Shown here: in pieces, positions 9,301 to 19,832 of the stretch
Position numbering within the stretch: position 1 is the stretch's first letter
How the letters are laid out: each line of letters begins with the position of its first letter
Assembly: GCF_000002425.4 (NCBI RefSeq)
Contig: NC_037263.1
Coordinates: forward strand, 4,495,199-4,559,198
Length of the DNA: 64,000 bases
Direction: 5' to 3'
DNA from: Physcomitrium patens
Taxonomy: Eukaryota; Streptophyta; Bryopsida; Funariales; Funariaceae
Notes under the pieces: generated by a model
Told to the model about the DNA's origin: nothing
Database searches by the model: none
Seen by the model: only the letters and a program-made list of their open reading frames with translations
Translations under genes and position numbers: made by a program

Positions 9301-9790
9301 TTACAAGGCATCTGCAGATAAATATCGAAATGAGGCGCCTACTTTTAAAGTTGGAAGTAAAGTATGGCTTCTTCGACGGAATATCAAGACCAAGCGGCCA
9401 TGTGACAAATTGGACTATCGGAGATTAGGGCCATTTGTTATCGGGAAGCAGATCAATCCGGTGGCATATCGTCTGGAGTTACCAGCTACTATGAAGATAC
9501 ATCCAGTCTTTCACGTGTCTTTGTTGGAACCTTATCGAGAGTCAGCTTTTCCCCAAAGAGTACAAAGTCCGCCACCAAGTATCGAAATTGAAAACCATGA
9601 GGAATACGAGGTGGAAAAGGTACTAGATTCACGACGTAATAGAAGAAAATTGGAGTATTTAGTGCATTGGAGTGGATACGACATCAATGAACGAACGTGG
9701 GAGCGTGCCAAAAATCTTGCCAATAAGCCAAAAAAGGTACAAGAATTTCATCAACGATATCCTCATAAACCTAAGTCGATTCAACGATAG
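6320..9790 (+). pseudogene. pol: Pol polyprotein of A2: protease, RT, RNase H, integrase with chromodomain; one in-frame stop
   Basis: The frame is open from 6272 and has no ATG near its start; it lies -1 relative to gag. Counting from GTG 6320, the first 790 codons hold the protease (LLDSGAS, D42), RT (FVKKKD, VDYRGLN, YLDD at 378-381), RNase H (TDAS D526, DKELL E569, YTDHKN D595, DALSR D638) and the integrase zinc finger (H736, H743, C773, C776). TAG at 8690-8692 interrupts it where A1 and A3 read CAG. The same frame then continues from 8696 to 9790 with the integrase core (D14, D73, E109 of that part, a D-D35-E triad), the GPF module (RRLGPF) and a C-terminal chromodomain (YLVHWSGY...ERTWE). 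The chromodomain defines the chromovirus clade and probably directs integration to marked chromatin. All catalytic residues are present, so one substitution event separates it from an intact frame. Confidence 0.95.
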
Positions 9791-9916
9791 CTTCTTGTTG
9801 AAGCTTGCTCATCAAGTAACATAAAAAGGGAAGAGGGCACCTCCAAAACCCATAGTTCGATAGTGTAGAACTTTGTTAGCAACTATAGTTTGCTCTCATC
9901 ATTTTAGCCTTTAGAC

Positions 9917-10264
9917 ATGGATAGTCAAGATACTACACTTCTTATGTCATCTCAAGCGACTAGCTCACGAAGACGACCGTGAGATGAAGAACCGCCTGCA
10001 CCACGACGACGTCGGAGGATACCGAGCAACAGATCGCTAGTAATTATATTTGAGGTCGAGCCTGCCTACGACGGTCAGCCAGAAGGTGTGTTTGGAGGAC
10101 AGTTTCACAATGAAGACACAGAAGTCCACGCTTGGTCAGAGGTTGAAGGTGTTGGTCACTACCGTTGGCTCCAAGGACCGATGAATCATTTGCCTCGCGA
10201 ACAACAATTGGAATTCATAGCGGATGTGATGCGACAGATTTTCATTTTCTTGCGTTGGTATTGA
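9917..10264 (+). pseudogene. A2 accessory 3' ORF (unknown function, one in-frame stop)
   Basis: This small frame lies 126 bp after pol and ends 50 bp before the 3' LTR. It starts MDSQDTTLLMS and ends IFIFLRWY, with a CGA-to-TGA stop at codon 22. The protein has an arginine-rich N-terminal part (SSRRRP then RRRRR), resembling a nuclear-import or nucleic-acid-binding segment. A conserved C-terminal part follows (EVEPAYDGQPEGVF, HNEDTEVHAWSEVEG, HYRWLQGPM, LPREQQLEFIADVM). No signal peptide or membrane segment is visible, so it does not look like env. The same frame is present in A1 and A3, and the only length difference is two whole codons. I do not recognise the family. Confidence 0.75.
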
Positions 10265-10300
10265 CTGATAACAACATTGCTTCTCGGAGACCTCGAAGCT

Positions 10301-10314
10301 AGAAGAGGAGGTGA
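10301..10314 (+). other. Polypurine tract of A2
   Basis: AGAAGAGGAGGTGA directly precedes the 3' LTR. It is the expected primer for plus-strand DNA synthesis. The A1 (14253-14266) and A3 (20254-20267, minus strand) equivalents read AAAGGAGGGGGTGA. Confidence 0.85.
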
Positions 10315-10768
10315 TGTCATGGACATACATTGGAAGATTCTTCGAATATTCTTCTAGAATATTCTCTAAAGATTCTCTAAAGATTCCTTTAGAAGGTTCT
10401 AGAAGATTCTTAGAATATTCCCTAAATATTCTCTTAGAAGGTTCTAGAATATTCTTAGAAGGTTCTAGAATATTCTTAGAAGGTTCTAGAATATTCTGAT
10501 AGATTCTAGGAAGTTGCTCGAGAAGTTTCCTAATTAGTAGAAGTTGTTGGAGAAGCGTCCTAGTTAGCGAAAGTAGCTCGAGAAGCTTCCTATTCAGTAG
10601 TATATATAGGAGTCGAGGCTGAAGGGTTCTTCAGTCTCGACAACACATCTCTTGGAGTTCTAGCTCACCTTTCTGGTATTGTTCTTGTACTCATCTGTTT
10701 AATCTAGTTCTACCACTTCTTCTTGAACTTCTTGTTAGATTTCAAGTCTGTATTTTGTGTCCGTGACA
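10315..10768 (+). repeat. A2 3' LTR
   Basis: This LTR is 454 bp and identical in layout to 4577-5009 but with a third 21-bp heat-shock unit (10479-10496). The TATA box is at 10601-10608. The R-region sequence CAGTCTCGACAA (10632-10643) is a perfect complement of the self-primer site. It is followed by the target repeat TAAGA (10769-10773) and then by A1 pol. Confidence 0.97.
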
Positions 10769-10773
10769 TAAGA

Positions 10774-13749
10774 TCATCTAAGGAAGGCACTCCATTTGTC
10801 ATTTATGCGGCTCCAACTACCGAGGAGAAGATCTCAACAGCAAGTATACCGGAGCAATATAAAGATTTTGAAGACGTGTTTCAAAAGAAGAACGCCGACA
10901 TACTACCGGAACACCGACCATATGATTGTGCCATAGACTTGCAAGAAGGAGCACAACCACCTTTTGGCCCAATCTACAATCTATCGCAAACGGAGTTGGC
11001 AGAGTTACGAAAGTACATCGACGAGAATCTAGCCAAGAACTTCATTCGTCATTTAAAATCATCAGTTGGAGCACCCATCTTATTTGTGAAGGAGAAAGAT
11101 GGATCATTACGGATGTGTGTGGACTATCGAAGCCTCAACAAGGTAACAAAGAAAAATCGTTACCCATTACCCTTGATTTCTAGTCTCTTAGAACAACTTG
11201 GACGTGCGAAGATCTTTACAAAAATTGATCTAAGGGGAGCTTATAATCTCGTACGAATCAAGGAAGGAGATGAGTGGAAGACAGCATTCCGTACAAGGTA
11301 TGGTCATTTCGAATATAATGTCATGCCTTTTGGTCTTACCAATGCTCCAGCGGTTTTCCAACATATGATGAATGACATCTTTCGAGAACACCTCGACGAT
11401 TTTGTTGTCATCTACTTGGACGATATTCTAATATTCTCTAAAAATGAGGAAGAGCATGAGGAGCATGTTCGTTTGGTCTTGGAGAAACTACGTAAGCGAG
11501 GACTATATGCCAAATTAGAAAAGTGTTTATTTCACCAGACGGAGATGGAATTTTTGGAATTCATTGCAACTACAGAAGGTTTGAAGATGGACCCCAAGAA
11601 AGTAGAAGCAATCATGTCTTGGGAGGTTCCGAAGACGGTTAGAGACGTACAATGCTTTCTTGGTTTTGCTAACTTCTATCGGATCTTCATCAAGAATTAT
11701 TCTCAAGTTGCTGCTCCTCTCACTCGATTAACATGCAAGGATAAGTTGGAATGGAGACCTTTGGCGGAGAAGGCGTTTGAAGATTTGAAGACAGTATTTA
11801 CTACAATTCCAATTTTGGTACATCCAAACTTTACAAAAGCCTTCTATTTAGAAACTGATGCTTCAAATTTTGCTTTGAGAGCTGTGCTTTTACAAATGAG
11901 TGAAGATAAGAAGCTCCATCTAGTTGCATTCTATTCTCGGAAGTTCTCTGCTACTGAAATCAATTATGAGATCCATGATAAGGAACTTCTTGCTATAATG
12001 GATTCTTTCGAAGAATGGTGTCTCTTTCTTGAAGGAGCTGCACATCCAGTAACCATATATACGGATCACAAGAATTTGGAGTATTTCATGACGGCTCGAG
12101 TTTTAAATCGGCGTCAAGCTCGGTGGAATATGTCGCTATCTAGATTCGATTTTGTTATCACTTATCGACCTGGAAGGCAGCAAGGACTATCCGATGCTTT
12201 ATCAAGGAGATCGTATCTTGCACCAAAGGCTGGAGAAGCAGCGTTTGATCAACAATGTACAACGTTATTGAAGCTAGAGAGATTTCAACTTTCTGCTACT
12301 ATTGTATCATTTGATGCTGACTTCCTAAACCAGGTACGTACTATGACCATTAAAGATTCAGTAACCATTGATATCAAGCAACGTACCAATGACGACAAGT
12401 TCAAGGTGGAGGGAGATCTTTTATACTTTGAAGAGCGATTGTACATTCCAAAAAGACTAGCACGACTCCGAGTTCTTCAATCTCGCCATGATTTTGCAAC
12501 TGCGAGACATTTTGGATTCAACAAGACCTTGGAGCTTATTTCCCGAGATTTTTGGTGGCCCCAAATGTGGAAGGATGTGAAAGATTTTGTCCTCTTTTGT
12601 GACATCTGTTCAAGATCTACGAATCCTCAGCATCGCCCTTATGGACTTCTACAGCCATTGCCAATTCCACGTCGACCATGGTCTTCAATTTCTATGGACT
12701 TCATCACGGACTTGCCATCATCAAACTCATTTGACAGCATCTTTTTCATGGTAGATCGGCTTACGAAGATGGCACACTTTGTTCCTTGTAAGAAGACATC
12801 GTCCAGTGAAGTCACAGCAAGACTCTTTCTCGATAATGTGTATCGATATCATGGACTACTAGATGATATCATATCAGATCGAGGTACCCAGTTCGTGTCA
12901 AAGTTTTGGAGATCTCTCTTTGGGATATTGAAGGTGGATATCAAGCTTTCTTCGGCTTTTCATCCTCAAACTGATGGCCAAACGGAATGGGTGAACTAAG
13001 TCTTGGAGCAGTACTTACGATGCAGCATCAACTATCAGCAAGACGATTGGACTGCATATCTACCGCTAGCCAAGTTTGCATATAACAACACCCTCCATGC
13101 GTCGACTCAACAAACACCATTCTTTTCCAAGTATGGGTATCATCCGAAGCTTGATTTATTGAGTCCGTCAATAAATAACAATCCAGCAGCTGAAGGATTT
13201 GCGAAGCAACTATCAGAGCTTCAAACTATGTTGAAGCTTCAATTACAATCCGCTCAAGAATCCTATAAGACATCTGCAGATAGATTTCACAATGCAGCAC
13301 CTACTTTCAAAGTTGGAGACAAAGCCTGGCTTCTTCGATGAAATATCAAGACCAAGCGACTATGTGATAAGTTGGACTATCGGAGATTGGGACCATTTAT
13401 CATCCAGAAGCAAATTAATCCAGTGGCATACCGGTTGGAGTTACCAGCTTCTATGAAGGTACATCCAATCTTTCATGTTTCTCTGTTGGAACCTTATCAA
13501 GAGTCATCTTTTCTTGGAAGAGTGCAATGTCCGCCACCTAGTATTGAAATCGAGAACCACGAAGAATACGAGGTTGATAAGGTATTGGATTCACGGCGAA
13601 GGTGGGAAAAGTTAGAATATCTTGTTCATTGGTGCGGCTATGATATTAATGAGCGAACATGGGAGCCAGCTGAAAATCTTGCGAATGCACCACAAAAGGT
13701 ACAGGAGTTTCATCAACGACATCCCGATAAACCTAAATCAATTCGATGA
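10774..13749 (+). pseudogene. A1 pol, 3' segment: RT, RNase H, integrase, chromodomain (broken)
   Basis: This continues the A1 protease frame directly after the A2 insertion (SSKEGTPFVIYAAP). It keeps RT ([29 protein letters not shown]), RNase H (ETDASNF, DKELL, YTDHKN), the integrase zinc finger and core (SMDFITDLP, SDRGTQF) and a chromodomain ([21 protein letters not shown]). Stops interrupt it at 12997-12999 (CAA to TAA, just after DGQTEWVN, where the catalytic E also reads W) and at 13339-13341 (CGA to TGA). Both are transitions. Not functional. Confidence 0.95.
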
Positions 13750-13865
13750 TAGCTTCTTTCTAAAGCTTGTTCTCCCAATAATATAAGAAAAGGGGAGAGC
13801 ACCAGCAAAATTCATAGTTGATGTAGTTATTTTCTCCAAGATAGATCGTAGTTTGGTCTTTTGAT

Positions 13866-14219
13866 ATGGATAGCCAAGAGTTAGATACTATGCCAGTCAG
13901 AGTATCGCAACCGAGTAGCTCACGAAGGCGACCCCGAGATGAAGAACTACATGTACCATGACGACGACGGAGGATACCGAGTAACCAATCATTGGTGATC
14001 GTATTTGAGATCGAGCCTACTTACAATGGTCAACCAGAAGGCGTGTTTGCAGGACAATTTCACAATGAGGACACGGAAGTTCATGCTTGGTCAGAAGTCG
14101 AAGGCGTGGACCACTACCGTTGGCTTCAAGGGTCGATGAACCACTTGCCTCGTGAACAACAGTTGGAATTCATAGCAGAAGTTATGCGACAGATCTTCAT
14201 TTTCTTGCGTTGGTACTGA
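13866..14219 (+). pseudogene. A1 accessory 3' ORF (one in-frame stop)
   Basis: This is colinear with the accessory frames of A2 and A3. It starts MDSQELDTMPVRVSQP and ends IFIFLRWY, 117 codons with a TGA at 13959-13961 inside the arginine run (CGA in A3). The conserved core HNEDTEVHAWSEVEG and LPREQQLEFIAEVM is intact. It ends 47 bp before the 3' LTR. Confidence 0.75.
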
Positions 14220-14266
14220 TCAACAACATTGCTTCTCAGAGACCTCGAAGCTAAAGGAGGGGGTGA

Positions 14267-14761
14267 TGTTAGGGACATATTCCTTAGAACTTTCTAGAGA
14301 GAAGTTTCTAGAACCTTCTAGAAAACAAGCCTTTGGAACCTTCTAGAAGAGAAGCCTCTGGAACCTTTTAGAGAGAAGTTTTTAGAAGCTTCTAGAAAGG
14401 AAGTCTCTGGAACCTTCTAGAAGAGAAGTTTCTAGAAGCTTATAGAAAGGAATCCCCTGGAACTTTTTAGAAGCTTCCTAGTTAATAGAAGTAGCTCGAG
14501 AAGTTTCTAGAGCCTTCTAGAAAGGAAGCCTCTAGAACCTTCTAAAAGCTTCCTAGTTAATAGAAGTAGCTCGAGAAGCTTCCTAAGTAGGAGTATATAT
14601 AGGGATCGAGGCTGAAGAGTTTTTCAATCTCGACAACACATCTCTTGGAGTTCTAGCTCACCTTTCTGGTGTTGTTCTTGTACTCATCTGTTTAATCTAG
14701 TTCTGCCACTTCTTCTTGAACTTCTTGTTAGATTTCAAGTCTGTATTTTGTGTCCGTGACA
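14267..14761 (+). repeat. A1 3' LTR
   Basis: This is the 495-bp partner of 2279-2773. A perfect five-unit heat-shock array remains at 14301-14323. The second and third arrays each lost a unit (TTC to TTT, TTC to TTA). The TATA box is at 14594-14601. The LTR is preceded by the polypurine tract AAAGGAGGGGGTGA (14253-14266) and followed by the target repeat CAATC. Confidence 0.97.
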
Positions 14762-14766
14762 CAATC

Positions 14767-15206
14767 CTAGAGAGAAGTGTACCTATAAATCTAACTTGAA
14801 TAATTCTATCAAGATATTGAAAAAGATGTAACCTTAGATAAAGCTTTATTTGTTGTAGAAATCTTCAAGATTTTGATTTTGTTCCATCAAACTTCTTCAA
14901 CATACTTATCCTTATTTCTTTTATACTTACAGTAGCAAGACTCTTTAAATTTAGTTATGAATTTGATGTAATTACTTCTCTTAATTGCACAACTTCCTAG
15001 CATAAACTTTGAACATCATTATTGATTACTTTTATAGGTATCAGAATACTTTCTTTTAATCCTCTATGGTTGGCGTTAGAAATACATGAAATTTCTATCC
15101 TAAGAATATTGACAAGTTTGTGAAAATCTACAATACTTATAAATCTATTCTCATTTATGACAAGACTAGCATCCAAAATTTTTTCTTCCATAGAAAACTC
15201 AAACAA
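14767..15206 (-). pseudogene. Ancient minus-strand relic, gag N-terminal half (continues at 2278)
   Basis: On the minus strand the frame MFEFSMEEKILDASLVINENRF (15206 down to 14997) is the start of a gag related to the one at 35839. It is followed by KKFDGTKSKS and further degenerate gag reaching 14767. Removing element A1 joins it to the gag remainder at 2278, so one old element ran across this site. It has several stops and is not functional. Confidence 0.8.
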
Positions 15207-15540
15207 ATCTATAAGTCAAATTAAGATAGTATAATTTGCAACCTCTAACATCAAATAAAATTTTTTACAAAGAGAAGTAGTCTACTATTTTTAAAAAAAA
15301 ATAAAATTTACTTTAAAGGTGGATAGTCCACAACCTTCAAAATACTACAATAAAAATAGAATAATCTAGCTACTTCTAAAAAAAGACAAGAACAATAAGT
15401 AAGTACTGTGATCAAATTGTGAAAATCATGAATCTTAAAGATCCAAATAACCAATATACTTTTGAATCACATAAAAAGACTAGATAATCACTCAAATATG
15501 TTATAATATTAATTTCAAATGTCTATTGTTGAAGAAAATA
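15207..15540 (-). repeat. Leader and LTR end of the ancient minus-strand relic
   Basis: On the minus strand this contains TTTTGAAGGTTGTGGACTA, which matches the leader motif of the gag-only element at 35.7 kb. It also contains GAGTGATTATCTAG, which matches the end of that element's LTR (GAGTGATTTTCTAG). The outer LTR boundary is not recognisable. From about 15540 to 15780 I see only AT-rich sequence. Confidence 0.55.
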
Positions 15541-15779
15541 TTTAATTATATATTTTTATAATTATGAAAACATAAAAAATTTATTACTTGGAATTTGAAT
15601 AAGAAAAAAATATTTAATATAGTAAAAGATAGTATATTGCTTTTATAATTTTATAGCTCTTTTTTAAAAGATTTTTTATTTTTATTTTATAATGAGAAGC
15701 TAGAAAGCAATAAAAATTATTTTGTTAAAGAAATAATATAGTATAGTTTTTAAAAATTAAGAATTAATAACTTTAAAGC

Positions 15780-16600
15780 CAAGTTGTAGGAGAAATGTTA
15801 ATTTTTGTTGTAAGTAATTTGCTACTTTTGGAATCAAGATGTTAGTTGAAGATATAACTTTAGAAGGCAAGAATAAGAAGTTTGAGATAATTTATGCACT
15901 CATTTTAAAAAAAAACAGAGTCATCTAAATTCAAAATTTTAATAAACTAAAAAAAACTAAAAAATAATATAAAAGACAAGGTCATGGAACTCAATTTTAT
16001 AGAAGGAGATTTGTTGCTTTGTTGAGTTAAAGCATCAACTTTGTGGATTTATATTTGAGGGATCTAAACAAATTAAAAAAAGTAAAATATAGGAAATAAA
16101 TGTATTTTAAAGTCTTCTTTCTATTAATACTAATTTGGCTAAATTTACATCTTAGTAGCAAATTTGGTATATTATTTAATATTAAGACGTGCAATAATAA
16201 GTTTAGAAGTTCTAAATCTTCTTGGTTCTTTATCTAGATATTTTTTTAATATATTAGTTAGTTTCTATAGATGAATTATAGATAAAATGTTAAAAAAGAT
16301 ACAAATTTTTAGTTTAGATGAGTAATTAAAACAATAGAGGAAATTTTTAGATGAGTGTAATAATTAGACAAGGTTGTTAATTTAGATATAATGTATTATA
16401 TAGATAAAAAATTGAAATAAAATCAACTATCTAAATTAAAATAAATCTTGAATGGATGGATTTATTAGATTTAAATTATTAATATAATAATAGATTAATA
16501 TGGATTATAAATGATTATTAATTAATTTAAGATAATTAATTATTATTGATTTATGTATGAATTCTAAGACATTTAATTGGATGAATTTAATTTCTCTTAT
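15780..16600. repeat. Old dispersed repeat, probable LTR (family D), copy 1
   Basis: This is clearly similar to 57640-58400 over several hundred bases. Shared landmarks in the same order include TAGCAAATNTGGTAT, CTTGGTTCTTTA, TTAGTTAGTT and GATGGATGGAT-like sequence. A pol relic follows it here and precedes it at the second site, which fits a 5' and a 3' LTR of the same old family. The boundaries are approximate. Confidence 0.65.
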
Positions 16601-16689
16601 ACGTTTCTTCTATAGTTTTTGTATTAATAAGAAACTATAAATTAAAATCTATTGATATTTTTGGAAGCTAAAAATTACAAATAAAAATA

Positions 16690-17350
16690 ATAGTTTTTAT
16701 TTTTATTTTTTACTTATATAATTTTAGACCATGTGATTGATGAAAAATTTTAGAACTTTTTATATGGTTTCTTTGGATATAACCGAGTATTCATTTGTTT
16801 AGAATATTAATTCAAAGTAATATTCACTCTTCAATGAAGAACATTTCTTTTAATAAGGTGATATTTGGCTTGAAAAATGTACCTTATACTTTTGAAAAGC
16901 TAATTATAACTATATTTTAAACTTCTTCAAATACTTTATAAAATTATATATTGATAATTTTGATATGGTTAAAAGTTAAAAAGACCATTTAGAGTTATTT
17001 AATAAGACGTTTTAAAAATGCATGGATGCAAATTTAAAGCTACACTTTGAAAATTATTTTATTGGAATAACCAAAAGTATACTTCTCAAATACATCATGA
17101 AGCAATGAAAGGTACATATAGACATTAATAAAGTAAGGCCATTTTAGCCCTTGTACCATCTTCTAAAATTATTTAAATTGAAGATTTTTTAAATCGTATT
17201 AATTAATTTCATAAGTTTAAAGATTCTTATAGTAAATTAGCAACTATACTTATAAGGTTACTAAAATAGGATGTAGAATTTAAATAGATAAAAAAAAGTG
17301 CACTACTATTAAGCGTAAATGCCTTCAAATATTTAGTAAATAAAACAAAT
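16690..17350 (+). pseudogene. Old Ty3-type reverse transcriptase relic
   Basis: The translation holds fragments in RT order: LYMVSLDITEY (for the first catalytic region), YIDNFDMV (for the YxDD box, mutated to IDN), HLELFNKTF, KLHFENYFIGITKSILLKYIM, then the connection region with DSYSKLATILIRLLK. Frame changes and stops are frequent. It lies just after a family D LTR-like repeat, so gag and protease have been deleted or lost. It is probably part of the same old element whose integrase is found at 19790-27725. Confidence 0.6.
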
Positions 17351-19789
17351 ATTTTGGATAGATTAACTAGGTTGATTATTTTATTATAATAATTCAACTA
17401 AAAAGTACCATTGAAAGTGAAAAAAAAAAATACAAATGCAATGTTTTTTCCAATCAACAAAAAAAAAAATTATACAGATTTAACAAAAAATATCTTAAAT
17501 AAGATTTTAGATTTTAAAGTGTCAAAAATTCATAAAACTAAAATAAAGAGATAAAAATATTTTAAATACATATAAATCTTGTATTTTATTACTAAAATAT
17601 TTAAAATTACTAGAATATTGGAAAAAATCCAAAAGAATTCATTCTAGAAAAAAAGAGGGTTTTTTAGTACAAGGCTAGAATTTAATTTAACATAAAAAAG
17701 TCATACTTGATTTGAAAATATATGTAAATATAACATAATATATAAAAAGAAAAGAAAAGTATTGTATCATAATTAATATGCACATAGATAAATTATATGG
17801 CCATTTTGTGGTCCTTAGTAGAATTAAAAAATCAAGATGATAAGATATTAGTGATTAAGCCTAACATGTGATTTATGGATATATGTAAAATATTGTGGCT
17901 AGTATCAAAGGTTGAGACCTCTTTGTTTTTTTAATAAATGATCTTTTATTCTTGTAATATTATATATATTTTTTTGTAAGTAAAGCATTGATTTATGGAA
18001 CCAATTTATCATGTATACAAAAAGAAGGGAAACATGTATGTAAAAATGATTATGTACATCCAAATAGATATCATAAATTTTTTATACTTAAAATTAATAT
18101 TAATCAATTAAACTTGATTATCTACTATAAAATTTATTTTAAATTAATTGATTTATATTTTAATTTATTAAGGTTTATATATCTATCTAATCTAAATTCA
18201 ACTAATTCACAATTATCTAATTATAAAACATATGTTATCCTAATATTTCATCTATATAATACATCCATTAAAATTCAAAAATTCGTCTAAATATTACATC
18301 CTAAAGTTTTTATTATTAATCCAAAATTCATCTCCAAACTTGTACAATAAGATTTAAATTCGTTTCAAAATATGTAAACAGATAGATACATTACAATTTA
18401 ATGGAAAATAATCCTTTTCATCTAATTAGGTGCCACAAGATTTGCTAAGCTTTAAATTAAGTTAACTAAGTCTTGCTAGAAGTATAGCTTAAATATGCAC
18501 CACCTTTACAAATCTTAGCTTCAAACTCCAAATAGTTAAGGAAATATGGCACTTCAATTTGGCACATAAAATTTCATAAGCAACAATATCTCTCATCGCT
18601 TAATGACATACTACAATCACTACAAAGCTTTGAATCAAGTTAATATAGTCTTGTTAAAAGCAAAATTCTAGGATGCATTTATCTTCCAAAAGCTACTATC
18701 AAATTTATCTTAATATCTTCAATCTTTGTCTTCAAAGTCATGACTTTAAATTGGTAGGATAATAAAATCTTTTTGTTTTTTTTTACTACCAAATTCTTTT
18801 CTACAATAAAATTAAACAAAATTTATTACTATAAGAATAAAAAAAATAAAAAAAATAAAATTTGAAGTAATTGTAATAAAGAAATATGAAGAATTTTTGT
18901 CGGAAGGTAAACTATAGAATTGTGGAGGCACTTGACAATGCATCAAAGTCTTTCCATTCAAACATCTACAGAAATTTGGTCATTTATCTTTTTCTAATGA
19001 GCTTAGGCTTGTTAAAAGCCAAATTTTATATTTTTTGGCTCTCTTGAAGGCTAGCATGAAAATCATCTTTGTACTCTTGATCTTATTCTCTATAGTTAAG
19101 ATATTAAATTAATAAAATAGTAAAATCCTTATGTACTAAAATACCCATTAGTTCTTTATCTAAACTTCATATCAAGTGATTTTTATGCATATAGAATCAT
19201 AATAAGAAGACTTATTCTTCTAAGAAATCTTAAAATTTAAATTGGAGTATTGAGAGAAGAATGAAAAAAAAAATAAAAAAAAAATGATTATATATTTTTT
19301 TAAATTAGCATGATTTTATCTACTAAAAAAATAAAAAATAAAGAAAACCAAATGAGCCATGAGAACTTTTGTTTTTCTTATCAAAAGACTTGAAAGTGGC
19401 GGACACATTTCATCCCTTAAATTCCAAAAAGCCCAACCAGTATCCTTAGCTCTCATTGATCCTAAGACCAAAATCCAAGATTAAGGTTTGTAGCCATCAA
19501 ATGAGCCCTAAAATTGTATTTTGGCCAAACTATCTTTATTATAGTATTTAAATAAATTTTTGAATAAAAATTAGCTAATTATATATTCTAATCTATAAGA
19601 ATCTTTAATACTTATAAAGATTAAAAGAATAACAATTAGAATAGAATTTGGTTTATTCTTAAATTATTTCCAACTTATATCTAGCTTTTTTATAACATCT
19701 TTGTTTATATAATTAGATAAAAGAAATTCTATTATTAAGAAAAAATAATATAAATAATATAAATTAATACTAAATCAACTTGTGATCTA
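17351..19789. other. AT-rich stretch without a recognisable gene
   Basis: No convincing coding region is visible. Around 18440-18490 and 18610-18665 there are two related short segments (AGCTTTAAATTAAGTTAACTA and AGCTTTGAATCAAGTTAATATA with CTTGCTAGAAG or CTTGTTAAAAG), an old local duplication. The rest is AT-rich with homopolymer runs. Confidence 0.5.
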
Positions 19790-19832
19790 TTTACCATACT
19801 CACAATATTCATTATTTTAGCTACGGACTATG
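19790..19832 (+). pseudogene. Old Ty3-type integrase relic, left half (interrupted by A3)
   Basis: The last codons before element A3 read LTIFIILATDY, the start of the integrase core around its first catalytic aspartate. The frame continues after A3 at 27368 as ETK-stop-IEAKNKC, giving the usual ATDYxTKWxEAK motif with TGG changed to TAG. The target repeat CTATG lies within the TDY codons. Confidence 0.8.

Larger units (their letters stand above)
4577..10768 (+). mobile_element. Element A2: nearly intact Ty3/gypsy chromovirus inserted in the pol gene of A1
   Basis: The LTRs lie at 4577-5009 (433 bp) and 10315-10768 (454 bp) and are flanked by the direct repeat TAAGA (4572-4576 and 10769-10773). 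The size difference is one extra 21-bp heat-shock-element unit in the 3' LTR. By eye about 10 other differences separate the LTRs. Internal order: self-primer site, displaced tRNA site, hairpin leader, gag (5313-6314), pol (6320-9790, one stop), accessory ORF (9917-10264, one stop), polypurine tract. It is the best-preserved copy in the window and must be younger than A1, which it interrupts. Confidence 0.98.
2279..14761 (+). mobile_element. Element A1: Ty3/gypsy chromovirus with identical-length LTRs, interrupted by A2
   Basis: The two 495-bp LTRs (2279-2773 and 14267-14761) begin TGTT, end GACA, and are flanked by the 5-bp direct repeat CAATC (2274-2278 and 14762-14766), which proves a single insertion event. 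By eye they differ at about 11 positions, mostly C/T and G/A. Internal order: leader, gag (3054-4010), pol (4082-4576 and 10774-13749, split by A2), a small 3' ORF (13866-14219), polypurine tract, 3' LTR. gag and pol carry many premature stops, so A1 is dead on its own. It sits inside an older minus-strand relic of the same lineage and hosts A2 inside its pol gene. Confidence 0.97.

Noticed and set aside
9917..10264. Accessory ORF as an env gene
   Set aside because: Too short, with no signal peptide, membrane segment or cysteine pattern.
17988..18290. 100-codon plus-strand frame
   Set aside because: Composition is that of AT-rich noncoding sequence (mostly Ile, Asn, Lys, Leu, Tyr) and no motif is visible.
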